In this document: in pieces, positions 45,639-54,976 of the stretch
How positions within the stretch are numbered: position 1 is the stretch's first letter
Layout of the letters: every line of letters starts with the position of its first letter
Assembly: GCA_036675275.1 (NCBI GenBank)
Contig: JAKFFG010000014.1
Coordinates: 83,181-147,180, forward strand
Direction of reading: 5' to 3'
DNA from: Pollutimonas sp036675275
GTDB taxonomy: Bacteria > Pseudomonadota > Gammaproteobacteria > Burkholderiales > Burkholderiaceae_B
Length of the DNA: 64,000 nucleotides
Position numbers and translations under genes: made by a program
The notes under the pieces: model-generated
What the model saw: the letters and a program-made list of their open reading frames with translations, nothing else
Database searches by the model: none
Told to the model about the DNA's origin: nothing

Positions 45639-46985
45639 ATGTCTTCTATACAATCGACGCCTTCCGCGGGAAGGCAGGGCGTGCGCTCCCGCCGCCAGTA
45701 CGTGACAGCCGGCATTGCCAGCATGATGGGCACTACCATCGAGTGGTATGACTTTTTTCTTTATGGCACCGCCGCGGCACTTATCTTCAACAAGATCTTC
45801 TTTCCAGAGATCGACCCATTGATGGGTACGCTGGCAGCATTTGGCACGTACTCGGTAGGATTTTTTGCACGGCCGTTGGGCGGCATTGTCTTCGGACACT
45901 TCGGGGACAAGGTAGGACGCAAGTCCATGCTGTTGATTACGCTTGTCTTGATGGGCGTTCCGACCATATTGATCGGCCTGATTCCCTCTTACGAAAGCAT
46001 AGGCTACTGGGCTGCAGTGCTTCTTGTGGTCCTGCGCTTTCTACAGGGTATTGCGGTAGGCGGCGAATGGGGCGGCGCGGTGTTGATGGCCGTTGAACAT
46101 GCCCCCGAGGGAAAGAAGGGCTTCTTCGGAAGCTTGCCGCAGGCGGGTGTCGCGCCTGGGCTCATCCTTTCATCGCTGGCAATGGCTGCGGTAGCCGGCA
46201 TGCCCGAAGAAGATATGCTGTCATGGGGCTGGAGAATTCCGTTTCTGGCCAGCGTCGTGTTGCTGCTTGTCGGGTGGTTTATCCGCGTCAAGGTCGCTGA
46301 ATCGCCAGATTTCGAGGCCATGGAACAAGCGGGCAAAAAAACCGATGTCCCGATCCTCGTAGTATTTAAAAAGCACCCGAAAGATGTCTTGCTGGTCGTG
46401 GGCGCGCGCTTGGCAGAAGTGACGTGGTTTTATACCGTGGTGACCTTTGCCCTTGCCTACGCAACCGGTACGCTAGGCGTTGAAAAGACGATCATGCTCG
46501 ACGCCATCATCTGGGGCGCCGTCCTGGCTTTTTTCACAATGCCTTTATTCGGCATGCTGGGTGACCGCATTGGACATAAATGGGTATTCATGCTGGGCGC
46601 TACGGGCATCGGGCTTTTCAGTGCGTACTTCTTTGATTTATTGGGTACGCGCCAGGAAATGTGGATCACAGTCGCCATGGTGGTCGCGATCGGCGTTGTC
46701 TATGCCTGTCTTTACGGCCCCGAAGGCATCCTGTTTTCGAACCAATTCCCGTCTGAAGTTCGCTACAGCGGCATTTCACTGGCTGTCCAGGTGTCCGGTG
46801 CGATCGGCGGCGGGCTGGCGCCTATCGTAGCGACGTGGCTGCTGGCCGCCGGCGATGGCGATCCGCTGTATATCGTCTGGTACCTGAGCGGGCTGGGAGT
46901 AATCGCCTTTGTCAGCGCGTGGCGGATGCGGTCCAGTCCACCGTTGAGGCAAATAGCGCCAGAGCTGTCGGTGCAGCAAGCATGA
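45639..46985 (+). CDS. MFS transporter, metabolite:H+ symporter (MHS) family
   Basis: 448 residues, twelve predicted helices, with TTIEWYDFFLYGTAAALIF and the loop motif GHFGDKVGRKSML characteristic of the MHS branch, which takes up alpha-ketoglutarate, citrate, shikimate or aromatic acids with protons. AGGAGGAGA precedes the ATG. Its stop overlaps the start of the DsbA-fold isomerase gene by 4 bases, so they are co-expressed. Confidence 0.92.
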   Translation: MSSIQSTPSAGRQGVRSRRQYVTAGIASMMGTTIEWYDFFLYGTAAALIFNKIFFPEIDPLMGTLAAFGTYSVGFFARPLGGIVFGHFGDKVGRKSMLLITLVLMGVPTILIGLIPSYESIGYWAAVLLVVLRFLQGIAVGGEWGGAVLMAVEHAPEGKKGFFGSLPQAGVAPGLILSSLAMAAVAGMPEEDMLSWGWRIPFLASVVLLLVGWFIRVKVAESPDFEAMEQAGKKTDVPILVVFKKHPKDVLLVVGARLAEVTWFYTVVTFALAYATGTLGVEKTIMLDAIIWGAVLAFFTMPLFGMLGDRIGHKWVFMLGATGIGLFSAYFFDLLGTRQEMWITVAMVVAIGVVYACLYGPEGILFSNQFPSEVRYSGISLAVQVSGAIGGGLAPIVATWLLAAGDGDPLYIVWYLSGLGVIAFVSAWRMRSSPPLRQIAPELSVQQA

Positions 46986-47614
46986 ACATCATCGACTACT
47001 ACTTCTGGATCAACTCGGACTGGGCTTACCTGGGTGCGGACCGCCTGGAAGGCATCGCCGCGCACTACGGCGTCAAGGTCCGCTACAAGCCGGTCGATCT
47101 CATCGACGTGTATTCGCGAACAGGCGGCATCCCGCTAGCCCAACGGTCGTCCGCGCGGCAAGCCTATCGCGAAGCAGAGTTGCAACGATGGATGCGTCGA
47201 CTGAACATATCGATCAATATTACGCCCCGCCATATGTGTCCCAACGGCGACCTGGCTTCGCATTTCACGATCGCTTGCGGACAACTGGGATTGAACGTGG
47301 CCCTGCTGTCCAAGGCAATCCTGGAGGCTGAATGGTGCCATGAGAAGGATATCTCCGATTCGCATGTGCTATTGGAAGTCGCCGAGAAGCTCGCCTTACC
47401 GGGTGAGCGTATCATGCAGCGAGCGTTGATGGAGGATGTGAACGCCTTATACAGACAGTACACCGACGAGGCTGTGGCGCTTGGCGTGTTTGGCTCTCCC
47501 TCCTATGTGTTCAACGGAGAGCTGTATTGGGGCCAGGACCGGTTGGAATTTCTGGAAGAGGCTGTCGCTGAAGTAATGCGGGAACAGTGGACGCAAGCTC
47601 AGTCCGCGGTTTGA
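46982..47614 (+). CDS. DsbA-fold 2-hydroxychromene-2-carboxylate isomerase-like protein
   Basis: 210 residues. Begins IIDYYFWINSDWAYLGADRL, the family start where a serine or cysteine activates glutathione; GVFGSPSYVFNGELYWGQDRL is the conserved cis-proline end of the thioredoxin fold. Known members isomerise ring-cleavage products of naphthalene with glutathione. The usual SPWSY-like site here reads NSDWAYL. Chosen from the ATG at 46982, which overlaps the transporter stop. Confidence 0.85.
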   Translation: MNIIDYYFWINSDWAYLGADRLEGIAAHYGVKVRYKPVDLIDVYSRTGGIPLAQRSSARQAYREAELQRWMRRLNISINITPRHMCPNGDLASHFTIACGQLGLNVALLSKAILEAEWCHEKDISDSHVLLEVAEKLALPGERIMQRALMEDVNALYRQYTDEAVALGVFGSPSYVFNGELYWGQDRLEFLEEAVAEVMREQWTQAQSAV

Positions 47615-47937
47615 AAGCCCCGCGCCAGTATATGCGCGGCAGCCAGTGCCGCGCGGGCGGGCGAAGTACCAGAGCTGAACTCGGGCGTGCAATAGCCGGC
47701 TATTGTTTCGGAGTGCAGGCGCTGCACCTGCACGGCATTTGTGTTTACTGAAATGTCATATACAAGTCCGATGTCGGCATAGCCGCGAACGACGCGCTCA
47801 ACCACATCCAGCGAACTTGCATTGTTTATACATACCTGCACAAGGGAAACTCTTACATTTCTTGATAAAACCCGGTCTTTGCCTATGTGCTTGTCGCCAG
47901 GCAATGCAGCCCAAAGCAAAAAAATATTATCGTGCAA
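47599..47937 (-). pseudogene. Fragment of a LysR-type regulator (effector domain)
   Basis: The minus strand contains a stretch like the LysR effector domain: NVRVSLVQVCINNASSLDVVERVVRGYADIGLVYDISVNT, followed by HSETIAGYC. The helix-turn-helix is missing and the residues before the fragment do not match. It lies between the isomerase gene and the DUF6282 gene in an otherwise gene-free 446-base gap. It looks like a decayed second regulator of this cluster. Confidence 0.6.
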
Positions 47938-48060
47938 AGCTGCACATAGCTACTTCTTGCACCGTTCTGGCTTCATTAAACTCTGCATCAGCATCACCTC
48001 GTCCGCCCAGTTCACGCTGCATGTCCAAGCAAAGTCCATACACTGCTAAAGGAGACGTCA

Positions 48061-49032
48061 ATGTTGAAAATGAATAAGAAGGTGCTTATTGGCTTCGTTG
48101 GAGCTTGCTTCATCGGAGCCGCCAATCTCGCAAATGCCCAAGTCGGGTTTCCCCCGCCCCCTCCAAAAGTAAGCCCCGCCGCAGGCGTCATCGACATGCA
48201 TGTGCATCCGGACCCAGACGTATTCGGCAGGTCGTTGACCGACATCGAACTGGCCACGCTGGCCAAACGCAAAGGCATGCGCGGCATCGTCATCAAGAAT
48301 CATGTGGTAACGACCAATGATCGCGCAGCCATTGCCATGCAACAAGTGCCCGGCATCGAAGTCTGGGGCGGCATCGTGCTGAATAAATCGGTCGGCGGCC
48401 TGAACCCCTCGGCCGTGGAGTGGATGCACAGAATGTCCGGGGGCCGCGGAAAAGTTGTGTGGCTGCCCACCTTTGATTCGGATAAGCATATAAAAACGCT
48501 GGTGGACAAAGAAAAATCGGGCCTGGTCGTTGCAGTGGACGGAAAGGTAACGCCCGAGGTGGAGGAGATCCTGAAGATCATTGCCCGCGAGAATCTTATT
48601 CTTGCAACAGGCCATGTTTCCGCCGACGAAGTGCTAACCGTCGTCAAGCGCGCCAAGGAACTTGGGGTCAACAACATCCTGATCACGCATGGGCTCACCA
48701 ATATCCCCGGCCTGACAATGGAGCAGGCCAAGGAAGTCGCCGCAATGGGCGCGATGATCGAGTTGTGCTACCTGCAATTCCTGACCGGCCCGACGGCGCA
48801 ATACAAGTGGATGACGCATTGGGACAAAGTGGACGCCGACAGTGTCGCCAAGGCCGTGAAAGAAATCGGTGCCGACCATCTGGTGCTTTCAACCGATCTT
48901 GGCCAACAAGGCATGATGACCCCGCCCGACGGCGTCGAGAACCAGATCGCCGCGGTCAAGGCTGCCGGGGTATCAGACGAAGACATCGACAAAATGATGC
49001 GAAAGAACCCGGCGAAGCTGCTGGGCGTCTAG
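48061..49032 (+). CDS. Exported DUF6282/amidohydrolase-like protein
   Basis: 323 residues. Signal peptide (MLKMNKKVLIGFVGACFIGA..., cleavage after ANAQ), a proline run, then AAGVIDMHVHPDPD, a metal-binding HxH like that of TIM-barrel amidohydrolases; later RENLILATGHVS and DHLVLSTDLGQQG supply further candidate ligands. The pattern fits DUF6282, of unknown function. Its signal peptide makes it periplasmic, unusual for the family. GGAG lies 6 bases before the ATG. Confidence 0.75.
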   Translation: MLKMNKKVLIGFVGACFIGAANLANAQVGFPPPPPKVSPAAGVIDMHVHPDPDVFGRSLTDIELATLAKRKGMRGIVIKNHVVTTNDRAAIAMQQVPGIEVWGGIVLNKSVGGLNPSAVEWMHRMSGGRGKVVWLPTFDSDKHIKTLVDKEKSGLVVAVDGKVTPEVEEILKIIARENLILATGHVSADEVLTVVKRAKELGVNNILITHGLTNIPGLTMEQAKEVAAMGAMIELCYLQFLTGPTAQYKWMTHWDKVDADSVAKAVKEIGADHLVLSTDLGQQGMMTPPDGVENQIAAVKAAGVSDEDIDKMMRKNPAKLLGV

Positions 49033-49048
49033 ACCGGTACGCTGGCAG

Positions 49049-49663
49049 TCATTTCGCTCCGGCAAAGTGTTCAAGCACGATGGGGTAAAGCGATGCAACC
49101 AGCAGCAGCGCCATTCCGATATTGAATCGCCGCACTGATTCGGGATGGCGCAGCAGGCGGCGCAAAGCGCTGCCGAACAGTGTCCATACGCTGATGCTGG
49201 GGAAATTGACCAGCGTCATCACCAGGGTGGCGACGATCAGATTATGGAAGAATCCTTGTTGCGGCGTATACGTCGCGACAATGCCGACCGACATGATCCA
49301 CGCCTTGGGATTCACCCATTGGAAAGCCGCGGCCTCCAGGAAAGTGAAAGGCCTGCTGCGCTCCGCGGCGCCATCCACGCCGCCCGCGCTCGCGATCCGC
49401 CAGGCCAGATAAAGCAGATAGGCCGCGCCCACATATTTCAAAATGGTATACAGAATGGGCATGGCTTCGAATACCGTGCCCAGGCCCGCGCCCACCATCA
49501 GCAACATAATCGCCACCCCTGCACTGATGCCCAGCATATGGGGCAATGTGCGGCGATAACCGAAAGTGGCTCCGGACGCGGTCAACATCACATTATTGGG
49601 GCCGGGCGTAATGGAGCTGACAAAGGCGAACAAGGCCAGCGGGAGCAACAGTGAAAAGGTCAT
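49049..49663 (-). CDS. LysE-family exporter
   Basis: 204 residues, six helices, with the LysE/RhtB signature SSITPGPNNVMLTASGATFGYRR at the N-terminus. It exports amino acids or derivatives. It is divergent from the MocR gene (116-base gap), suggesting that the regulator controls it. Confidence 0.92.
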   Translation of the reverse strand: MTFSLLLPLALFAFVSSITPGPNNVMLTASGATFGYRRTLPHMLGISAGVAIMLLMVGAGLGTVFEAMPILYTILKYVGAAYLLYLAWRIASAGGVDGAAERSRPFTFLEAAAFQWVNPKAWIMSVGIVATYTPQQGFFHNLIVATLVMTLVNFPSISVWTLFGSALRRLLRHPESVRRFNIGMALLLVASLYPIVLEHFAGAK

Positions 49664-49778
49664 GGATGTTTCGCGAAAAAAGGAAAATGGCCGTCTGGCA
49701 TTATGCTACGCCGCTTGACCAATACAGTACCGGTACAATTATCCAACTCAATATTACAACTGGCCTGGTCGGTTTTCC

Positions 49779-51239
49779 ATGACACGTACATCTTCTGTTT
49801 CCAGTTGGGCGCCGTTGCGGCAGTCTGGCGTATCGCTCGTCGACCAGCTCAGCGGGCACTTAAGCCAACGGATACGTAATCACGGCTTGCGCGCAGGCAT
49901 GCGCCTGCCATCGGTACGTGCAATGGCCCAGGAAGCCGGCCTCAGCCGGTTCACCGTCGTGCAGGCCTACGATCGCCTCGTCGCGCAGGGACTGGTTCAG
50001 TCCAGAAGAGGCGCGGGGTTTTATGTCTGCCCACCCGCCTCTGTGACCGCCCCATCCTCGGCCGCCTACGACGCACTGGCGCCGGGTGCCAATTTCGATA
50101 CGGCTTTCCTGCTGCGCAGCATGTTCCGCGAAGGCGCCACACCCGACATGCCCGGCGGGGCGGGCCTGCTGCCGCCCGCCTGGCTGGATCACGAAATGGT
50201 TTCGGCGGCGGTGCGTTCGGTCGGCCGCAGCGCCGGGCGCAGCCTGTTGAGCTATGGCGTGCCGCACGGCCTGCGGGCACTGCGCCAGCAGATCGCATCC
50301 GGATTGCAGGCGCAGGATGTTCCCGCGCATCCAGACCATCATTTGATGACGGTGTCGGGCGTCACCCATGGCCTGGATCTTATCGTCCGGTCTATGGTCC
50401 AGCCTGGCGACACGGTGCTGGTGGAAGATCCCGGTTGGTTCCTGATATTCGGACGCCTGGCTGCGCTGGGCGCACGCGTCGTAGGCGTACCGCGCCTGGC
50501 CGACGGTCCGGATGTGCAGGCCCTGGCGCGACTGGCCGAAACACATCGGCCCAAGCTCTTCATATTGAACACCGCCGTCCATAACCCTACCGGCCACACC
50601 CTGTCGGCCGGCATCGCCTATGAGGTCCTGCGCATTGCCGAAAGACACGATTTCCTGCTGGTCGAAGACGATACGTATGCCGATTTTCATCCGGGCGCCC
50701 CGGTGCGCCTGGCCGCGCTGGACCGCCTGAACCGGGTATTGCTGGTGGGCGGTTATTCCAAGACACTGGCAGCCAGCCTGCGCGTGGGCTATGTAGCGGG
50801 CGCACCGGCCATGATAGAAAGACTGGTCGATTTCAAACTGCTGGGCGGGCTTACAACGCCCGAACTCGGTGAACAGATCGTCTACCGCATACTGGTCGAA
50901 GGTCAATACCGGCGCCACGTCGAGCGACTGCGCGCCCGCGTCGACCAGGCGCGCGACAAATGCCTCAAGACCTTGCTGGCGATGGGCTGCTCGGTTGTGC
51001 ACGAACCCCATGCCGGCATGTTCGTGTGGGTGGATTGCGGCGTCGATAGCGAAGCCCTCGCGCGCAAGGCGGCTGCGCTGGGCGTCCTGCTTGCCCCTGG
51101 CGTACTGTTTTCGCCGCGCCAGGCGCCCTCTTCCCATCTTCGGATCGCCGTGTCCATGGTGGACAACCGGCGCGGCTGGGAGGTGCTGGAGAGTCTGTTG
51201 CTCACGGACCTGATGCGCGTCGCTGATCAGCCTGCCTAG
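49779..51239 (+). CDS. MocR-type regulator (GntR helix-turn-helix plus aminotransferase domain)
   Basis: 486 residues. GntR winged helix (about 20-90, RLPSVRAMAQEAGLSRFTVV-like), then a fold type I aminotransferase domain with HNPTGHTLSAG, ED-D-TYADFHPGAP and the PLP lysine in VGGYSKTLAASLRVGY. Such regulators sense PLP or amino acids. Divergent from the LysE exporter gene. Start at 49779 fits the family; the intergenic region is AT-rich. Confidence 0.92.
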   Translation: MTRTSSVSSWAPLRQSGVSLVDQLSGHLSQRIRNHGLRAGMRLPSVRAMAQEAGLSRFTVVQAYDRLVAQGLVQSRRGAGFYVCPPASVTAPSSAAYDALAPGANFDTAFLLRSMFREGATPDMPGGAGLLPPAWLDHEMVSAAVRSVGRSAGRSLLSYGVPHGLRALRQQIASGLQAQDVPAHPDHHLMTVSGVTHGLDLIVRSMVQPGDTVLVEDPGWFLIFGRLAALGARVVGVPRLADGPDVQALARLAETHRPKLFILNTAVHNPTGHTLSAGIAYEVLRIAERHDFLLVEDDTYADFHPGAPVRLAALDRLNRVLLVGGYSKTLAASLRVGYVAGAPAMIERLVDFKLLGGLTTPELGEQIVYRILVEGQYRRHVERLRARVDQARDKCLKTLLAMGCSVVHEPHAGMFVWVDCGVDSEALARKAAALGVLLAPGVLFSPRQAPSSHLRIAVSMVDNRRGWEVLESLLLTDLMRVADQPA

Positions 51240-51315
51240 AAGATGAGCGACCGTTGTAACCTTACGGTAAATTGCTGTTATCTGCGAAAAGCAAACGCCG
51301 ATTGGAGCAACGCTC

Positions 51316-51765
51316 ATGACCGACAATGATCGTGATAACAGGCCCGTCCGCCACGCCGCTTGCCACTGCGGCACCGTCCGCTTCAGCGTGCGCCTGACCG
51401 ACGGCTTGCGAACTGCCAGCAGATGCAACTGTTCCTATTGCAGCATGCGTGGTGCAGTGACGGTCACTGCCAAGCTGGACGACCTTGAAGTGCTGGAAGG
51501 TAAAGAGGCACTCACGCTTTACCAGTTCAATACCGGCCAGGCCAGGCATTACTTCTGTTCACGCTGCGGCATTTACACCTTCCACCAGCGCCGCTCCGCG
51601 CCACAGGAATACGGCGTCAATGTCGCGTGTATTGAAGGGGTCAGCCCTTTTGATTTCGAAAAAGTTCCGGTCGACGAAGGCCGGACACATCCCAACGACC
51701 GTATCGGAGCTGGTTCTGTGGTCGCCGGCTGGCTTCGTTATGAAGCCAATCCTCGCTCTGATTGA
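51316..51765 (+). CDS. GFA (glutathione-dependent formaldehyde-activating) family protein
   Basis: 149 residues with the zinc cysteine pattern of the family: ACHCGTVRF, NCSYCSMRG and YFCSRCGIYTFHQ. Members bind zinc through these cysteines; despite the name the reaction is not established for most. Single gene with its own start. Confidence 0.9.
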   Translation: MTDNDRDNRPVRHAACHCGTVRFSVRLTDGLRTASRCNCSYCSMRGAVTVTAKLDDLEVLEGKEALTLYQFNTGQARHYFCSRCGIYTFHQRRSAPQEYGVNVACIEGVSPFDFEKVPVDEGRTHPNDRIGAGSVVAGWLRYEANPRSD

Positions 51766-51848
51766 ACACTGACTAGCGCTTTCGGCGGAGCCATCGTCCA
51801 TCTGTCGTCTTTGGTCGATGAAGGCTATACGCGCTAATGGAGCCGGCC

Positions 51849-53075
51849 TTACTCAAATGCTGACTCAAAATCAATCAAGCCCGCGCCACTTATGCCCAAT
51901 CCCTTGGCCACGAAGCGCCAGCAATCCACTGCCTGAGCCACCTCAGCCCAGAGTACAGAAGCTTCCTCTGCGCTCAATCTGAAGTAAGGCGCGCCCTTTA
52001 TCAGCATATCCCGACTGTCAATGGGCCCCGAATCTTCGGTCAACCACGTCTTGCTCTCGCGGCGATCGCCCGGTATCGGATTGAGGTCAAAAGCTGGCGA
52101 CAGGCGCCATCCATGGTTGCGCGCATCATAGAGAAACCCGGTATTGCGCAAGTGATCATCCGTGTTGCAGATAAGAAAATTGAAGGCCAGGCGGCGCCAC
52201 AGCTCGTGAATGTCGACAATCGGGTTGGCACCTTCCCGTAACAGAACGTCCACCAGTTCCGTATAAGCATGTGTATCGTCACGGCCATCAGACTGCAGCA
52301 TCGTTGCGGCCGACACGTATGGGATACGCCCACCATTACTGGTACGGTCAAAACGCCGAATGATGGCGATGGCCGTCCCATTGATCAGTTCCACGCGCGT
52401 GGCTGCCACGTTGATGCCTGCCTTTGCGGCAAGATGCATGGCCAGCACCTCGCCTCGAGTGACGTCGCGCTGATCCGCCTTACTTGGGAACTTGCCCAGA
52501 GCTAAACGGCCATCCGTATCTCGAACCGTTGACTTGGGCCGAGCTCCACCCAGCGAGGTGCCTTGGCCAAGCAGATACTGCAGGTCCTGCGCGCTCTCCG
52601 TTCCGTCTTCCAATGCGCGGGCCGCCTGCACGACCTTGTCCAGCTCGACCAGCGGCGGAACATGCCGATGGGTTCCTCCAGAGCGCAAATAGGCTTTACT
52701 TTGAGGATCGAAAAGACGCAGTGCGCCGGCACGTGCTTCGTCGTCTACCCACATGATGAAGTCGACGGGCTCCAGAGCAGACACCTCGCGGTCCTTCTGT
52801 CGCAACTTCGCATGGGCTCGCCGAATAACACGTTCTCCCCACGAATCTGGCGCGGTGTCCTCCAGTGCTCGAAAAAACACTTGTCGAGGATGCTGAACAC
52901 CCAAGACTGGCTGCAGGTCGGGCGATAGCGTGAAAAAACGTGGATCCTGCAACCACCGTTCGTCGTAACTGAACGCGCTGCGCTTGCCGCTACCCAAATG
53001 CAGCCGCCCCACGACCTGGCCGTTGGAACCAAGATGCACTTCAAGATCCTGACGCCTGGGTGACCTGGTGGCCAT
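51849..53075 (-). CDS. hipA: HipA-like serine/threonine kinase toxin
   Basis: 408 residues. HipA kinase features in order: N-terminal subdomain with LGSNGQVVGRLHL, ATP loop TSLGGARPKSTV (173-184), catalytic NTDDHLRN (304-311) and metal-binding AFDLNP (328-333). E. coli HipA phosphorylates glutamyl-tRNA synthetase; the target here is unknown. The ATG overlaps the hipB stop by one base (TGATG). Codon use resembles the core but it stands next to AT-richer DNA. Confidence 0.9.
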   Translation of the reverse strand: MATRSPRRQDLEVHLGSNGQVVGRLHLGSGKRSAFSYDERWLQDPRFFTLSPDLQPVLGVQHPRQVFFRALEDTAPDSWGERVIRRAHAKLRQKDREVSALEPVDFIMWVDDEARAGALRLFDPQSKAYLRSGGTHRHVPPLVELDKVVQAARALEDGTESAQDLQYLLGQGTSLGGARPKSTVRDTDGRLALGKFPSKADQRDVTRGEVLAMHLAAKAGINVAATRVELINGTAIAIIRRFDRTSNGGRIPYVSAATMLQSDGRDDTHAYTELVDVLLREGANPIVDIHELWRRLAFNFLICNTDDHLRNTGFLYDARNHGWRLSPAFDLNPIPGDRRESKTWLTEDSGPIDSRDMLIKGAPYFRLSAEEASVLWAEVAQAVDCWRFVAKGLGISGAGLIDFESAFE

Positions 53076-53491
53076 CAGAACCCCTCTAAGTCATCGGTGT
53101 GAACATTATCGGCGGCCTTTTCGGCTGCAGCCGGACGAGGATCGCGCGACTTGCTGCCGCGGGACGTACGTACGCGTTGCGGCAATTGCTCTCGCACCAG
53201 TTCCATCCCCAGTGCGTCATTCTCCATAGCCATCACCTTGACCATGGGCTCAAGGCGCCCGAGCACCTGCAAGGCGCGCAGGAAGGTGTGCAACGCGGTG
53301 CCGGGATAGCCGTCCTCCATACGCCTGACTGTACTCAAGGACGTGCCAATACGCTGTGCCAGGTCTTCCTGGCTCAATCGGCGCATGCGACGTGCAGTGG
53401 AGATGTCCTGCCCAAGGCGGTGCAGCGCGCGCTCAACAGGTCGCGGCAACGCAACCTGCGCGCCGGAACGTTTCTTTTCGGAAGATGACAT
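53075..53491 (-). CDS. hipB: HipB-like XRE-family antitoxin/repressor
   Basis: 138 residues. Central helix-turn-helix RLSQEDLAQRIGTSLSTVRRME (about 38-60), basic N-terminus and a charged, probably disordered C-terminal tail. It would bind HipA and repress the operon. The tail is longer than in E. coli HipB. Order antitoxin then toxin with a one-base overlap is normal for hipBA. Confidence 0.85.
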   Translation of the reverse strand: MSSSEKKRSGAQVALPRPVERALHRLGQDISTARRMRRLSQEDLAQRIGTSLSTVRRMEDGYPGTALHTFLRALQVLGRLEPMVKVMAMENDALGMELVREQLPQRVRTSRGSKSRDPRPAAAEKAADNVHTDDLEGF

Positions 53492-54248
53492 GCTTGCACC
53501 TGCTCAGTTATGACCGTAAATATTCATCAGTCATTCATATTTGAACATTAACAGGTTTATAATTATCAGCCAAATTCGACTAAAGGCTCATATATGGGTT
53601 ACTAAAGCATAATTTAACTCATATTTGATCTTCAGGTGGTCAAACCATGGCGACAGGTATCGTTTTCACGCAAAAATCATCAAATAATATCGAACTTTGA
53701 GCTCCATTATTAAAGGCTCTGTTCCCTATGCAGATTGGGTTTTAAGACGCTCGAAGAACGCAATGGCATCGCGCTGGTTCAACCTCTGCGTGTCGAATCG
53801 ACGACCAGTACAGTGCGACCTTGCCACGCCAAATGGCGCGTCCCGAACGAGACTACAAGGACGCATTCTCCGCTTGGCGATGTCCGAATTTGACTGCGCA
53901 TGTTTTATACACAGCGCGGTAGTAGAGCATACGGTTCGTACGGAGATGGCCGATGAGGCCAGAGTGCTGGCAACCTTTGAACTGGCACAGTAGGAAGATG
54001 CTGGAAATGCCAAGCTAGGAAGCAAACTGCGTGATCCGTTCCGCCAAGAAAGATAACTGAAGCGTTTCCGGTAAGCGGAAGGCGAACTACCCGATCCTGG
54101 GGAATAAGCTCACTGCGCGACGAGTCGTAAAGGCTTTACAGTTCGCATTCGAGGATGGCTAGGCCAATCTATTGAGCGTGGCCTCGTTGACGAGGACTCA
54201 AGTCGACATAATCGAGTCTTATCCGCAATCTCATACTGGAATAAATGA
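53492..54248. other. AT-richer gap with direct repeats, no gene recognised
   Basis: 757 bases separate hipB from the next gene. The first 150 are AT-rich and carry the 10-bp direct repeat TCATATTTGA at 53535-53544 and again at 53619-53628, possible HipB operator sites. Short open frames at 53697-53993 (+) and 53726-54025 (-) match nothing I recognise, so I do not call them. The remainder holds no feature I can support. Confidence 0.5.
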
Positions 54249-54971
54249 ATGAAGAGCCACCAACCGCAAGTAAATGGGCAATCGATTTCAGAAGCATTGA
54301 TTATTGTACTGTTTACATCAATACTGACGACCTTCATGACGTTTGCCACAACCAGTTGGCAATTGCGTACTCAACACGAGCTAGCTGAGAAGACGCACTT
54401 CATTGATAGTGCACAAACCACCATGGAAAATACAGGCCGCATCCTTGATGATGGCTATAGCGCGTTAGTAAAGCTGGTAAAGGCAACGGATGAGAAAGGC
54501 TGGAAGGAATTCGCAGAAACATCCTGGCAGGATTACATGGATTTTCATCGCCGGTGGCGACAACAACTAATTATTGAGCATTTCAAGATTTCCCGATACT
54601 TTGGGAAAGATATTGCCGATCAACTCATCCATGTTGACCACATCGATCTACATCCGTTGGATAATCTAGCTTCACTTGACCCATGCGAACCGCCTGGGGA
54701 CGAAGCTGACTTCGACTTAGAGAAGCTTGCGCGCCAAACAGAGTGCACAACCCGTATGATTGCCGTCAACCATGACTTGCTTTACAAAACAACAGAAACA
54801 AGCGAAATTCTTTCCATCATTGACGGGACGCACCGAATGAGAGATTTTGCCGGAAGTTTACTCCAACATTACGAGAAACAATCTGTGATTTATCTGCGCC
54901 AGCTCAACATGCGCCTGACACAACTCGGAAAACGAGAGGTCCAGATATTGCTTAAAAAGCAGAAAACATAG
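54249..54971 (+). CDS. Hypothetical membrane-anchored protein
   Basis: 240 residues. One hydrophobic segment (about 16-36) is followed by a charged, mostly helical, soluble domain with several acidic and aromatic positions; no motif recognised. Codon use is clearly AT-richer than the surrounding core genes, which suggests recent acquisition. It ends 5 bases before the tRNA-Gly on the opposite strand. Confidence 0.6.
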   Translation: MKSHQPQVNGQSISEALIIVLFTSILTTFMTFATTSWQLRTQHELAEKTHFIDSAQTTMENTGRILDDGYSALVKLVKATDEKGWKEFAETSWQDYMDFHRRWRQQLIIEHFKISRYFGKDIADQLIHVDHIDLHPLDNLASLDPCEPPGDEADFDLEKLARQTECTTRMIAVNHDLLYKTTETSEILSIIDGTHRMRDFAGSLLQHYEKQSVIYLRQLNMRLTQLGKREVQILLKKQKT

Positions 54972-54976
54972 TGGCA

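Noticed and set aside
49860..51428. 522-residue open frame antisense to the MocR gene
   Set aside because: Shadow of the MocR gene; no recognisable domain.
53697..54025. Short open frames on both strands in the hipB gap
   Set aside because: No ribosome-binding site, no family resemblance, and the two overlap each other.
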